A stretch of 64,000 nucleotides of DNA, from NCBI RefSeq assembly GCF_003425985.1, contig NZ_CP022985.1, positions 3,270,001 through 3,334,000 of the forward strand, written 5' to 3'. Source of the stretch: Mariniflexile sp. TRM1-10. Its GTDB lineage: Bacteria; Bacteroidota; Bacteroidia; Flavobacteriales; Flavobacteriaceae. Shown here one piece after another: positions 45,849-54,099 of the stretch (position 1 is its first letter; every line of letters starts with the position of its first letter). The translations under genes and the position numbers were made by a program. The notes below the pieces were generated by a model. That model did not search any database, was not told the origin of the DNA, and worked only from the letters and a program-made list of their open reading frames with translations.

Positions 45849-46528
45849 TACAGTAAATTATTCACATTTTCTAAATCTTCAATAAAATCAATTTCCATGC
45901 AATTAAATGCAGAAATATCAACAGCCTTAATTTTGATATGGTCTTTTTCAATGGCTAATTCAAGACCTCTTTCAAAGTAATCATTATCATCACATTCTTC
46001 TAGGCGGTCAATAAATTTTAAAATATCAGTTGATGAAATAAAATTGATGCCTACAGCTTCACCCAAACCATTTTTTACAGTTTTAGAAAGCTCGTTAACA
46101 AAACCATCTTTAAGGGTGTATTTAACTTCTTCATCAGCAACTTTACTTGTGTTTACAGCAACAAACGATTGGTTTTGCTTAATATATGGATTAAGTATGT
46201 CAAGTAGCTTTTCGTCAAAAACAACATCGCCATTAAACCAAAGCACCGATTTGTCTCGGTGTTTTTTTAAAGCTTGTAGCAAACTTTTAGAGGTGTTTGT
46301 TCTATCAAAAAATGGATTGTAAACATAGGTTAGCTCTGGAAAACGTTCCATTATTAAGTCTTTTTTAAAACCCACAACAACATTAATGTCATCAATATTA
46401 TACTTTGAAGCAATGTTTTCGGTTTGCATTTGCATAATGCTTTTTCCATTTTTTAAAGAGGTCAATGGTTTTGGAAGAGGATTGCCTAAACGTGACCCTA
46501 TACCTGCTGCTAGAATTATTATTTTCAT
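45848..46528 (-). CDS. Nucleotidyltransferase, LicC/cytidylyltransferase-like
   Basis: 226 residues from the ATG at 46528, which starts MKIIILAAGIGSRLGNPLPK, the nucleotide-binding signature of sugar-phosphate and phosphocholine nucleotidyltransferases. An in-frame upstream start at 46567 would put repeat R3b in the protein and is unlikely. WFNGDVVF carries the metal-binding Asp. The end CMEIDFIEDLE resembles LicC. It likely makes the CDP-activated donor used by the overlapping TagF-like gene; that pairing is inference. Confidence 0.82.
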   Translation of the reverse strand: MKIIILAAGIGSRLGNPLPKPLTSLKNGKSIMQMQTENIASKYNIDDINVVVGFKKDLIMERFPELTYVYNPFFDRTNTSKSLLQALKKHRDKSVLWFNGDVVFDEKLLDILNPYIKQNQSFVAVNTSKVADEEVKYTLKDGFVNELSKTVKNGLGEAVGINFISSTDILKFIDRLEECDDNDYFERGLELAIEKDHIKIKAVDISAFNCMEIDFIEDLENVNNLL

Positions 46529-46553
46529 CTGTTTATTTTTATTGTTTAGTTTG

Positions 46554-46619
46554 GTCAGATGGAACACCCCTGAATAATCATCCCGTGTATGTTAATGCCA
46601 TTCTCATGGGGGTTTCATG
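46554..46619. repeat. Dispersed repeat R3, copy b
   Basis: GTCAGATGGAACACC, AATCATCC, GTGTATGTTAATG, CATTCTCAT and TTTCATGA match 18901-18965 in order and orientation. It fills nearly all of the gap between the Stealth and nucleotidyltransferase genes. Confidence 0.55.
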
Positions 46620-46622
46620 ATA

Positions 46623-47606
46623 TTATTTCAATCTTTCGCTAATCCAATTAAAAATATTTTTTAATGTTTTATCATTAGCCATATCCAAGCTTTGGAAGGT
46701 TATAAAAAGTTTGTTTTTATTCCGTTTAAACAAATATAATTTTAAGTTGGTTAACCAAACCTTTTTGTAGGACCTGAAATAAGTGAGTTGTGAATTATTT
46801 CTATAGTGATAAGTGTTTTTTTTAATCTCTAAATGTTCAGAAAGTGAAGATATGATAAATTGATTTTCATTTCTAAATCGATATTTAACATTATCCTTGA
46901 GGATATCGTTTTTCGCGAAAAAATCTTCTAAGGTAGATTTTCTAACACAAACAGGGGTGTGAAAACGCCTTACATATTTATTTGTTTGTGCTAATTTAGC
47001 ACTGTTCTGCTGAAGCTTTTTAAATCCAGTACCACTTTTATTTACAGGTTTCCCCAAATAGGAGAGCACACTGTGATACAGGTTTCTTAATGTTCTATCT
47101 TCATTAAACTTTTTCCATTTTCCTCTAATTATTGGCTGACCTGCAATGAAAAAGTCATCTACAGACGTTTCACGCATTATAAAGGTGTCGTCATTAAAAA
47201 TAATAAAGTGCTCCGATAAACCAGGTATTCTAAAAAGCATTGAACCTATAGAACAAGAGTTGAAACAAGGCAAATACGCTTCATATCCGCGGAAAATAAC
47301 TTTATGGTCAATTAATTTTAAATTAACATTTTTGCTTTCGGCTAACGTTTTAAGATTGTTAAAAGATTCAGGAGTTTGGTTATCTGTAACTAAATAAATA
47401 TTTTTTATAAATGGAGCAAATTTTATAATAGATCTTATGGCGATATCAATTTCACCTATAGAATTATAACGTTTAAGATGTTCTTTTGACGAGAAGTTTA
47501 TTTTGGCGTTAGAATATGCCGCTATTTTTTCTTGCCAGTTTTTATCATTACCATCTACCCATGTTATTACAGCATCAACTTGGATATTAGGCTTAAGTTC
47601 TATCAT
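46623..47606 (-). CDS. Stealth-type sugar-phosphate transferase
   Basis: 327 residues. CR1 is IQVDAVITWVDGND (residues 8-21); CR2 contains RYNSIGEIDIAIRSIIKFAP, KNIYLVTDNQTPE and FIIFNDDTFIMRE; CR3/CR4-like parts follow (RRFHTPVCVRKST, FRNENQFIISS). Stealth proteins make phosphodiester links between hexoses in capsules and resemble the eukaryotic GNPTAB enzyme. It is first in the minus-strand glycan set and so probably adds sugar-1-phosphate to the same polymer. Confidence 0.9.
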   Translation of the reverse strand: MIELKPNIQVDAVITWVDGNDKNWQEKIAAYSNAKINFSSKEHLKRYNSIGEIDIAIRSIIKFAPFIKNIYLVTDNQTPESFNNLKTLAESKNVNLKLIDHKVIFRGYEAYLPCFNSCSIGSMLFRIPGLSEHFIIFNDDTFIMRETSVDDFFIAGQPIIRGKWKKFNEDRTLRNLYHSVLSYLGKPVNKSGTGFKKLQQNSAKLAQTNKYVRRFHTPVCVRKSTLEDFFAKNDILKDNVKYRFRNENQFIISSLSEHLEIKKNTYHYRNNSQLTYFRSYKKVWLTNLKLYLFKRNKNKLFITFQSLDMANDKTLKNIFNWISERLK

Positions 47607-47667
47607 AAAATTTGCTCTAAGTTATATTTAGTTTTCTTTAAAAATATAAAAATTGTAATTGTTTATA

Positions 47668-48483
47668 TTAAACCGCTACATCGTTTTCACGAAGCGCATT
47701 GTTTAGAGATGTTTTCTTATCGGTACTTTCTTTACGTTTTCCTATAATTAAAGCACAAGGCACTTGGTATTCGCCCGCAGCAAATTTTTTGGTATAACTT
47801 CCAGGAATTACTACCGAACGTGCTGGCACGCGACCTTTCATTTCAATAGGTATGTCGCCTGTAACGTCAATTATTTTGGTACTCATGGTTAATACCACGT
47901 TAGCACCTAAAACAGCTTCAGTTTCAACATGTACACCTTCAACAACGATACATCTAGAACCAACAAATACATTATCTTCAATAATTACCGGAGCTGCTTG
48001 TAAGGGTTCTAAAACACCACCAATACCAACACCGCCTGATAAGTGTACATTTTTACCAATTTGAGCACAACTTCCAACTGTAGCCCATGTATCTACCATA
48101 GTACCTTCATCTACATAAGCACCAATATTAACGTAACTTGGCATTAAAATAGTACCCGCAGAAATGTAAGCACCATGTCTTGCAATAGCATGAGGCACTA
48201 CACGAATACCTTTTTCGGCATAGCCTTTCTTTAACGGAATTTTATCATGGAATTCTAATGGACCACATTCAATGGTTTCCATTTTCTGGATAGGAAAATA
48301 TAAAACAACGGCTTTTTTAACCCATTCGTTCACTTGCCATCCGCCTTCAATAGGTTCGGCAACTCTTAATTCACCTTTATCTAATAAGTCGATTACCTGT
48401 CTAATGGCAGACATCGTTTTGTCTTCTTTTAAAAGGTCTCTATGATCCCAAGCTTGTTCAATGGTTTGTCTTAATTCGGTCAT
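47668..48483 (-). CDS. dapD: 2,3,4,5-tetrahydropyridine-2,6-dicarboxylate N-succinyltransferase
   Basis: Succinylase-route enzyme of diaminopimelate and lysine synthesis. A left-handed beta-helix of hexapeptide repeats is visible (PSYVNIGAYVDEGTMVDTWA, GKNVHLSGGVGIGGV, VFVGSRCIVVEGV), with the C-terminal ARSVVIPGSYTKKF. I start at ATG 48483 (271 aa, MTELRQTIEQAW), as the ATG seven codons earlier adds nothing family-like. Confidence 0.95.
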   Translation of the reverse strand: MTELRQTIEQAWDHRDLLKEDKTMSAIRQVIDLLDKGELRVAEPIEGGWQVNEWVKKAVVLYFPIQKMETIECGPLEFHDKIPLKKGYAEKGIRVVPHAIARHGAYISAGTILMPSYVNIGAYVDEGTMVDTWATVGSCAQIGKNVHLSGGVGIGGVLEPLQAAPVIIEDNVFVGSRCIVVEGVHVETEAVLGANVVLTMSTKIIDVTGDIPIEMKGRVPARSVVIPGSYTKKFAAGEYQVPCALIIGKRKESTDKKTSLNNALRENDVAV

Positions 48484-48812
48484 TTGTATTTTAATTTTTG
48501 GCAAATATAGTAGTATCTACTAAAAAACAGGAACGAAACATCCATTAATATGGATTTTGAAAGTTATTAAAAGGTGTCGTTAATCGACAATTTTCCAAAA
48601 ATTGCTAGCTCATTTTTCCTTTCAAAGAAAAAAATAATCCGATGAAATGCATTTTTGGGGTATTTGGTCTTACAAAACAAGCGTTTTATCTATTTGTCGA
48701 TAAAAAATTGTCGCTCCACTACTAATCGAAAATACAGATGCATATAACTAATTTATTATGTACAAGCTTTCATGTGCCTATATATTTGTCTCATCAAACA
48801 ACAACAAACAAC

Positions 48813-49124
48813 ATGAAAACAAACGTTTACATATTATTAATTTTCTTATTAGCTTTTTCTTTTGGAAATGCACAAAGCACTACCGAAGTTGTAAAAGTTG
48901 AAACTAATAATACTGTTTCTGTTTCTGAAAATGACAAACAAGTTACTGTTGAAAACACAGTTAGCACTGTTAATGTAAACGAAGCTATTTTAATCGATGC
49001 TTCTGAAGTAAAAGAATCTATCGCTCGTAGCAGTAGTGATATTAGACTTTATTTTAACCGTTTAAGAAATATAGATAACTTAAATTTGTTATTTCCTAAA
49101 ATCAATAAAGAAGTAAAAGCTTAA
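48813..49124 (+). CDS. Small secreted protein of unknown function
   Basis: 103 residues from the ATG at 48813, which gives a signal peptide (MKTNVYILLIFLLAFSFGNAQ). The upstream in-frame ATG at 48738 would bury that peptide behind 25 residues. The mature protein is small, Val/Thr/Glu-rich (VVKVETNNTVSVSENDKQ), with a helical tail (SSDIRLYFNRLRNIDNLNLLF). No motif is recognised. A hairpin terminator follows. Confidence 0.7.
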   Translation: MKTNVYILLIFLLAFSFGNAQSTTEVVKVETNNTVSVSENDKQVTVENTVSTVNVNEAILIDASEVKESIARSSSDIRLYFNRLRNIDNLNLLFPKINKEVKA

Positions 49125-49169
49125 ACCAAACAAGAGTTCATATTCAAATATTTAATAAGGTTAAATTAT

Positions 49170-49202
49170 AAAAAGGCTTTCTTTAAAAAGAGGGCCTTTT
49201 TG
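49170..49202 (+). terminator. Intrinsic terminator
   Basis: AAAAGGCTTTCTT and AAGAGGGCCTTTT form an imperfect stem followed by TTGCTTT, about 45 bases after the small secreted protein gene. Confidence 0.75.
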
Positions 49203-49254
49203 CTTTCATACCAATTATTACGGTAAATTCAAATAGTAAATGGTATTATTGCTT

Positions 49255-49262
49255 TATTTTTG
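49255..49262 (+). promoter_or_regulatory. Putative -7 element for ruvX
   Basis: TATTTTTG fits TAnnTTTG, 16 bases before the ruvX start; the -33 box is not seen. Confidence 0.4.
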
Positions 49263-49277
49263 CCTTAAAGAAATGAT

Positions 49278-49688
49278 ATGGCTCGCATTTTAGCAATCGA
49301 TTATGGTATGAAACGCACTGGTTTAGCAGTAACCGATGCGTTACAAATTATAGCTTCTGGGCTTACCACAGTTAACACCAACGAACTGCTTTCTTTTTTA
49401 AAGGATTATATAAGTAAAGAGCCTGTTGAATTATTTATAGTTGGTGAACCTAAACAAATGGATAATACGGCATCTGAAAGCGAAACGTTAATTGCCCCAT
49501 TTTTGAAGAAATTAGAACAGCAATTTCCCAATATACCCATACAACGTATTGATGAACGCTTTACATCTAAAATGGCGTTTCAAACGATGATTGATAGCGG
49601 CTTGAAAAAAAATCAACGAAAAAATAAAGCGTTGGTTGACGAAATCAGTGCCACACTTATTCTGCAAAGCTATTTGTATTCTAAGTAA
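49278..49688 (+). CDS. ruvX: RuvX/YqgF Holliday-junction resolvase-like nuclease
   Basis: 136 residues, RNase H-like fold: ARILAIDYGMKRTGLAVTD with the first catalytic Asp, VGEPKQMDNTASE, and the late IDERFTSKMA and KALVDEISATLIL. The family acts in pre-16S rRNA processing and possibly in recombination. The gene pair ruvX-def is common in Flavobacteriaceae. It is followed by about 210 bases of T/C-rich low-complexity spacer before def. Confidence 0.93.
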   Translation: MARILAIDYGMKRTGLAVTDALQIIASGLTTVNTNELLSFLKDYISKEPVELFIVGEPKQMDNTASESETLIAPFLKKLEQQFPNIPIQRIDERFTSKMAFQTMIDSGLKKNQRKNKALVDEISATLILQSYLYSK

Positions 49689-49869
49689 TTAGGATTTTAG
49701 ACATGTTGGATTGTTACTACTACTTCTCTTGGTTCAAAGTACACAATTCATAATTCATGATCCTATTTTCTATTCTCTATTTTCTCTTGGTTCTTGATTC
49801 TTTTCTCTATTTCCTGTTTTTCAAAAGAATTTATTACTTATTAATACAACCAATAAATTATAAGTATTG

Positions 49870-49877
49870 TATTTTTG
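49870..49877 (+). promoter_or_regulatory. Putative -7 element for def
   Basis: TATTTTTG lies 24 bases before the chosen def start. A transcript starting about six bases later would exclude the alternative start at 49875. Confidence 0.45.
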
Positions 49878-49901
49878 CAGATAATAACAGAAATTATAAC
49901 C

Positions 49902-50492
49902 ATGATTTTACCCATTGTAGCCTATGGCGACCCTGTTTTGAAAAAGGTAGGAGTTGATATAAATAAAGAATATCCAAATCTGGATATTCTACTAGAGAAC
50001 ATGTTCGAAACCATGTACAATGCTAATGGCGTTGGTTTAGCGGCACCTCAAATAGGATTGGCCATTCGATTGTTTATTGTGGATACCACGCCCTTTTCAG
50101 ATGATGAAGAATTGACCGAAGAAGAACAAAAAGCACTAGACGGATTTAAACGCGTCTTTATTAATGCCAAAATTATAAAAGAAGAAGGTGATGAGTGGGC
50201 ATTCAATGAAGGCTGTTTAAGCATTCCAGACGTTCGAGAAGATGTTTTTAGAAAACCAAAAGTAACTATTGAATATCTTGATGAAAACTTTAAACCGCGT
50301 ACCGAAGTTTTTGATGGATTAATTGCTAGGGTTATTCAACACGAATATGACCACATTGAAGGCGTGCTGTTTACAGATAAACTATCAAGTTTAAAAAAAC
50401 GTTTAATAAAAGGAAGACTTGTCAACATATCTAAAGGAAAGATAGATGTAGAATATCGCATGCGTTTTCCAGACCAAAAAAAGAAACGATAA
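49902..50492 (+). CDS. def: Peptide deformylase
   Basis: Removes the N-formyl group of nascent proteins. All three metal motifs are present: GVGLAAPQIG, EGCLSIP and QHEYDHIEG. I use the ATG at 49902 (196 aa, MILPIVAYGDPVLKKVG), which is the family start, over the ATG nine codons upstream. An acidic insert (DDEELTEEEQKALDGF) at about residues 67-82 is common in Bacteroidota deformylases. It is followed 54 bases later by the DUF5606 gene. Confidence 0.95.
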   Translation: MILPIVAYGDPVLKKVGVDINKEYPNLDILLENMFETMYNANGVGLAAPQIGLAIRLFIVDTTPFSDDEELTEEEQKALDGFKRVFINAKIIKEEGDEWAFNEGCLSIPDVREDVFRKPKVTIEYLDENFKPRTEVFDGLIARVIQHEYDHIEGVLFTDKLSSLKKRLIKGRLVNISKGKIDVEYRMRFPDQKKKR

Positions 50493-50546
50493 TATTTGCA
50501 AGACATCAATAAACAGTTGATATTTGCTTTTTTCAAAAAATAATTT

Positions 50547-50981
50547 ATGAGTTTAGAAAAAGTTTTAGCTATAGCAGGGAAGCCCGGATTGTACAAATTA
50601 ATTGCACAAACTCGTGGTGGTTTTGTAGCAGAGTCTTTAATTGATAAAAAACGTTTGTCGGTTAATGTGCAGCAAAATGTAAGCGTTTTAAGTGAAATAG
50701 CAATTTATACTTTAAGTGAAGAAGTGCCTTTAAAGGAAGTGTTTAAAAACATTAAGAAAAAGGAAGATGGCGGACAAACTTCGGTTAAAGCTAAAGATAG
50801 TAAAGATGTGCTAGAAGAATACTTTTTTGAAGTGTTGCCAGATTACGATGAAGACCGCGTATATGTTAGCGATATTAAAAAGGTAATCCAATGGTATAAC
50901 TTATTACAGGAACACAATATGTTGGATTTAGAAGAAGATTCTAAAGCTAAAAAAGAAACAGTTAAAGACGAAGAAGAATAA
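50547..50981 (+). CDS. DUF5606 family protein
   Basis: 144 residues, cytoplasmic. The N-terminal half (EKVLAIAGKPGLYKLIAQTR, AESLIDKKRLSV, YTLSEEVPL) is a conserved small beta domain found beside def in this phylum. The middle is lysine-rich and the end carries LPDYDEDRVYVSDIKKVIQW followed by a charged tail. Function is unknown. Its position downstream of def on the same strand suggests a link with translation, which is inference only. Confidence 0.85.
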   Translation: MSLEKVLAIAGKPGLYKLIAQTRGGFVAESLIDKKRLSVNVQQNVSVLSEIAIYTLSEEVPLKEVFKNIKKKEDGGQTSVKAKDSKDVLEEYFFEVLPDYDEDRVYVSDIKKVIQWYNLLQEHNMLDLEEDSKAKKETVKDEEE

Positions 50982-51057
50982 AAAAACTTTCTTTGTTTTT
51001 TGTTAGATATCAGGCATAGTTTCGACATAGGAATTATGCCTTTTTTAATTGATAATT

Positions 51058-51618
51058 ATGAATATTCCCAAACCAAAAATTAAGCACATTGTTTTTTTAC
51101 TTGTTATAGCGGTTTTAATAATACCCCAAACAAGAAAACCCATTCAAGTTTTGTTACATAAAGCGATCTCATTTATTAGACCAGTAAGTGTAAATGAAGA
51201 AAAACTAACTAAAATCCCGAATTATAATTGGAAATTAATAGATAAAGACAAAGCAATTTTTAATTTTGAAGACACCAAAGGAAAGGTTGTTTTGATTAAT
51301 TTTTGGGCAACTTGGTGTCCGCCATGTATTGCCGAAATGCCAAGTATGCAAGCGCTTTATAATGATTATAGTGATAAGATAGTGTTCCTTTTTGTTACTA
51401 ACGACTGGTTTAGTAAGGTTGATCCGTTTTTAGAAAAAAACAATTATACCTTTAAAGTGTATAGGCCCGCAGAAGCATATCCTGATTTTTTCAATATTCC
51501 AACCATTCCAAGAACATTTTTAATAGACAAGGAAGGGAATGTTGTAATTGATGAAAATGGGGCTGTCAACTGGAACAGTAGTAAAATAAGAACCACGATT
51601 GATGATTTATTAAAATAG
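51058..51618 (+). CDS. TlpA/ResA-like thioredoxin-fold protein
   Basis: 186 residues from the ATG at 51058; a TTG three codons earlier is also possible. An N-terminal membrane anchor (HIVFLLVIAVLIIP, about residues 11-24) precedes a periplasmic thioredoxin domain with active-site WCPPC in FWATWCPPCIAEMP and the cis-Pro region NIPTIPRTFLID. It is likely a disulfide reductase for exported or cytochrome c-type proteins. Its TAG stop shares a base with palindromic element E. Confidence 0.9.
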   Translation: MNIPKPKIKHIVFLLVIAVLIIPQTRKPIQVLLHKAISFIRPVSVNEEKLTKIPNYNWKLIDKDKAIFNFEDTKGKVVLINFWATWCPPCIAEMPSMQALYNDYSDKIVFLFVTNDWFSKVDPFLEKNNYTFKVYRPAEAYPDFFNIPTIPRTFLIDKEGNVVIDENGAVNWNSSKIRTTIDDLLK

Positions 51619-52018
51619 AAGTGATTTAAACTTTTTCGATTGAAGCAGGACGGAGCGTGAAAAAATAACCCAGTAGGTTATTTTAGCGAACGGGCCAGCC
51701 AGCGCAATGGCAATTTTGTCCAATCGAAGCCTTTTTAGAATTAGGGTCGAGCGTAAAGAAAAGGTTTAGTAAATCTTTTTAGCGAAGGAGCCAGCTTGTC
51801 GCGTTGGAAAAGCTACGGAAAGAAAAAAGACAGGACAGAACGTTAAGAAACCGTAAGGTTCACGAACACGTATTTTTCAAATAATTAAGTGTCGTGAGTA
51901 AACAGTCCTGTGGTCTGTTTTAGTGAAATCGAAGATTCGGCATAGCCAATGGGCCGGGAGGCGCCTAGAGCAAAAAAGGGCGATTTTTTAGCCAATTGGA
52001 AAAAGTTTAAACCACTTC
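51618..52018. repeat. Interspersed palindromic element, copy E (401 bp)
   Basis: Longest member. Arms GAAGTGATTTAAACTTTTT and AAAAAGTTTAAACCACTTC (ending 52018). It holds two clear inner modules (51652-51699 with hairpin AATAACC/GGTTATT; 51748-51795 with hairpin AAAGGTTT/AAATCTTT). Both begin GAGCGT and end TTTTAGCGAA.G.GCCAGC. Two weaker modules lie at about 51838 and 51897. The reverse of the CTTTTCTTCCTTCCGTAGC landmark also occurs. It lies between convergent genes, and its first base is the G of the upstream TAG stop. Confidence 0.85.
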
Positions 52019-52027
52019 ATAATCGCA

Positions 52028-52708
52028 CTATTTATTTTCAATAGATTTTACCACAAAGAGATTTAAAAGGATAAGTGTAAAAGCATATACTGTATCTTCA
52101 ATAGGAATGGTAAATAATCGCATATTCAAATTTTCGTAATGATTATACCAAACCACCTCATTTTCAATAAAACTTCCTGTTAAAATTCCATTCACAATAA
52201 AAAAGGGGATAAGCATTACCAAAAAAGTTACTAAGTAAGATTGTAGGAGCTCTGGCTTTTTGATAACGACAATAAGCATTAAAATTGTAGCTAAAGAAAA
52301 GTTAGCAAATGTGTACCATTTGTTATAATTATAGATTGAAATGATGAGAAAACCAAGCATCAATACATAGCTTATTAATTTAGTAATACCGCTTGATAGT
52401 TCTAAATTAGGAAAGTAATGTAATAATGCATAGTGTGTAAAAACACAAGCATAAGGAATACATATAAAAAACAGCCATTCTTCAATAGGTAAGTTAACTA
52501 ATTTTATGCCTAAAAAATAATTTGGATTAAATCCCCAAATGCCATGTTGGGTAAAAAAAACATCCCAAGGAATAAAAATGAGCATACTAATTAGAATACC
52601 AATTCCTAAAGACTTCCAATGATTGTAGAACTTTAATTTAGGGTGAAAACTATAAATAAAGGGAACAGATAAAGAACCTAAATTTAAAAGAAGATACAAA
52701 TAAGTCAT
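52028..52708 (-). CDS. Lycopene cyclase (fused CrtYc-CrtYd type)
   Basis: Closes the ends of lycopene to beta-ionone rings. 226 residues with six or seven membrane helices in two similar halves. Family motifs are visible twice: PWDVFFTQHGIWGFN, then LPIEEWLFF, and IPIEDTVYAF near the end. The length matches Bacteroidota single-chain cyclases of the heterodimeric CrtYcYd family, and not the FAD-type CrtY. It is the last gene in the crt operon, 3 bases after crtZ. Confidence 0.9.
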   Translation of the reverse strand: MTYLYLLLNLGSLSVPFIYSFHPKLKFYNHWKSLGIGILISMLIFIPWDVFFTQHGIWGFNPNYFLGIKLVNLPIEEWLFFICIPYACVFTHYALLHYFPNLELSSGITKLISYVLMLGFLIISIYNYNKWYTFANFSLATILMLIVVIKKPELLQSYLVTFLVMLIPFFIVNGILTGSFIENEVVWYNHYENLNMRLFTIPIEDTVYAFTLILLNLFVVKSIENK

Positions 52709-52711
52709 TCA

Positions 52712-53161
52712 CTACTTTTTAAAGTATTTAAAAGGGACAAACAACATCCCAAAACATTCACCTTCTTCTTTGTTAATATGCTTGTGGTGCATTTTGTGTG
52801 CACGTCTTACGCCTTTGGCATACCAATTATTGGCATTTCTAAATAGTTTAAACCGTTGGTGTATAAAAATATCGTGTACCAAAAAGTACGATAAACCATA
52901 GGCAAAAATACCAACACCAATAGGTAAACCAGCCCAAAAAATATGATACTTCCATAATAAAAAGCAACCAATACTTATGACGGCATAAAAAACAAAAAAA
53001 GCATCGTTGCGCTCAAACCAACTATCGTGGTCTTTTTTATGGTGATCTTTATGCAAACTCCATAAAAAACCATGCATCACATATTTATGGGTAAACCACG
53101 CCATAAATTCCATAAAGCAATAAGTTGCTAAAAAAATAAGGATCCAAAGTACTGTTTGCAT
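52712..53161 (-). CDS. crtZ: Beta-carotene hydroxylase
   Basis: 149-residue di-iron membrane hydroxylase that converts beta-carotene to zeaxanthin. The histidine boxes are HKYVMHG, HKDHHKKDH, HDIFIHQRF and HKMHHKH. Three or four hydrophobic segments are present. It lies 9 bases after crtB and 3 bases before the cyclase. Confidence 0.93.
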   Translation of the reverse strand: MQTVLWILIFLATYCFMEFMAWFTHKYVMHGFLWSLHKDHHKKDHDSWFERNDAFFVFYAVISIGCFLLWKYHIFWAGLPIGVGIFAYGLSYFLVHDIFIHQRFKLFRNANNWYAKGVRRAHKMHHKHINKEEGECFGMLFVPFKYFKK

Positions 53162-53170
53162 GTTATAAAT

Positions 53171-54010
53171 TTACATTAAATTTAATTGATACTTTACATA
53201 GCTTCTCATTAAGAGCTCTACTTTTTTTGGATTAGAAACGCGTATTCTAGCATTTCTAATTTGTAGAGCGGGGGTTTTTTTTAGTTTTTTTAATAATTGC
53301 TTGTAGTATCTATAAGCCATAAAAACGCCAAATTTAGCTTCTATGGGTAGCTTTTTAATGCCACTCAATCCTTTTTCAAAATCGCTTACAATATCATTAA
53401 TGATGTGTTGTTTTGAGGTTTCATCTAAATTATTTAAGTCCACATTTGGAAAATAACTTCTATTTAATCCGTCAAAATCTGCTTTTAAATCCCTTAAAAA
53501 ATTTACTTTTTGAAATGCAGAACCCAATGCCATGGCAGTATCTTTTAGGTCGTTGTATTTATCGTTATCGCCTTTTACAAATACTCTTAAGCACATAAGC
53601 CCAACCACATCGGCAGAACCATAAATATAATTTTTATATTCTTCGTTTGTTAAGTATGCGGTTTTGTGTAAATCTAAACGCATACTATGCATAAAGGCAT
53701 CGACTAGTTTTTTGTCAATGTTATATTTATGAAATGTGTATTGAAATGAATTTAAAATTGGATTTAAACTAATTTTATCTTTTAAAGCAAGTTCTAAATC
53801 TTCAGAAAATCTATTGAATAAGACTTCTTTGTTGTAATCGTGGAATGAATCAACAATTTCATCGGCAAGTCTTACAAAGCCATAAATGTTATAAATATCA
53901 TTTTTTATAGATTTATATAACATGTTGGTAGCTAACGAAAACGATGTGCTATACGTTTTTGTTATATTTTTGCTGCAACTATGCGAAACGGTGTCGAAAA
54001 GTGATTTCAT
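53171..54010 (-). CDS. crtB: Phytoene synthase
   Basis: Joins two geranylgeranyl diphosphates to phytoene. 279 residues, with the two Asp-rich motifs DEIVDSF (N-terminal third) and DLKADFDGLNRSYFP, and the family segment GSAFQKVNFLRDLK. It follows crtI by 89 bases. The GGPP synthase gene (crtE) is not in this window. Confidence 0.94.
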   Translation of the reverse strand: MKSLFDTVSHSCSKNITKTYSTSFSLATNMLYKSIKNDIYNIYGFVRLADEIVDSFHDYNKEVLFNRFSEDLELALKDKISLNPILNSFQYTFHKYNIDKKLVDAFMHSMRLDLHKTAYLTNEEYKNYIYGSADVVGLMCLRVFVKGDNDKYNDLKDTAMALGSAFQKVNFLRDLKADFDGLNRSYFPNVDLNNLDETSKQHIINDIVSDFEKGLSGIKKLPIEAKFGVFMAYRYYKQLLKKLKKTPALQIRNARIRVSNPKKVELLMRSYVKYQLNLM

Positions 54011-54099
54011 CTGTTTGTTTTTATTGTTTTTTAAAGGTCATATGGTATCGTTTTATTCCTATTTGGTGTTTGTTTATAGACACTTGTAGTTAAGCGATT

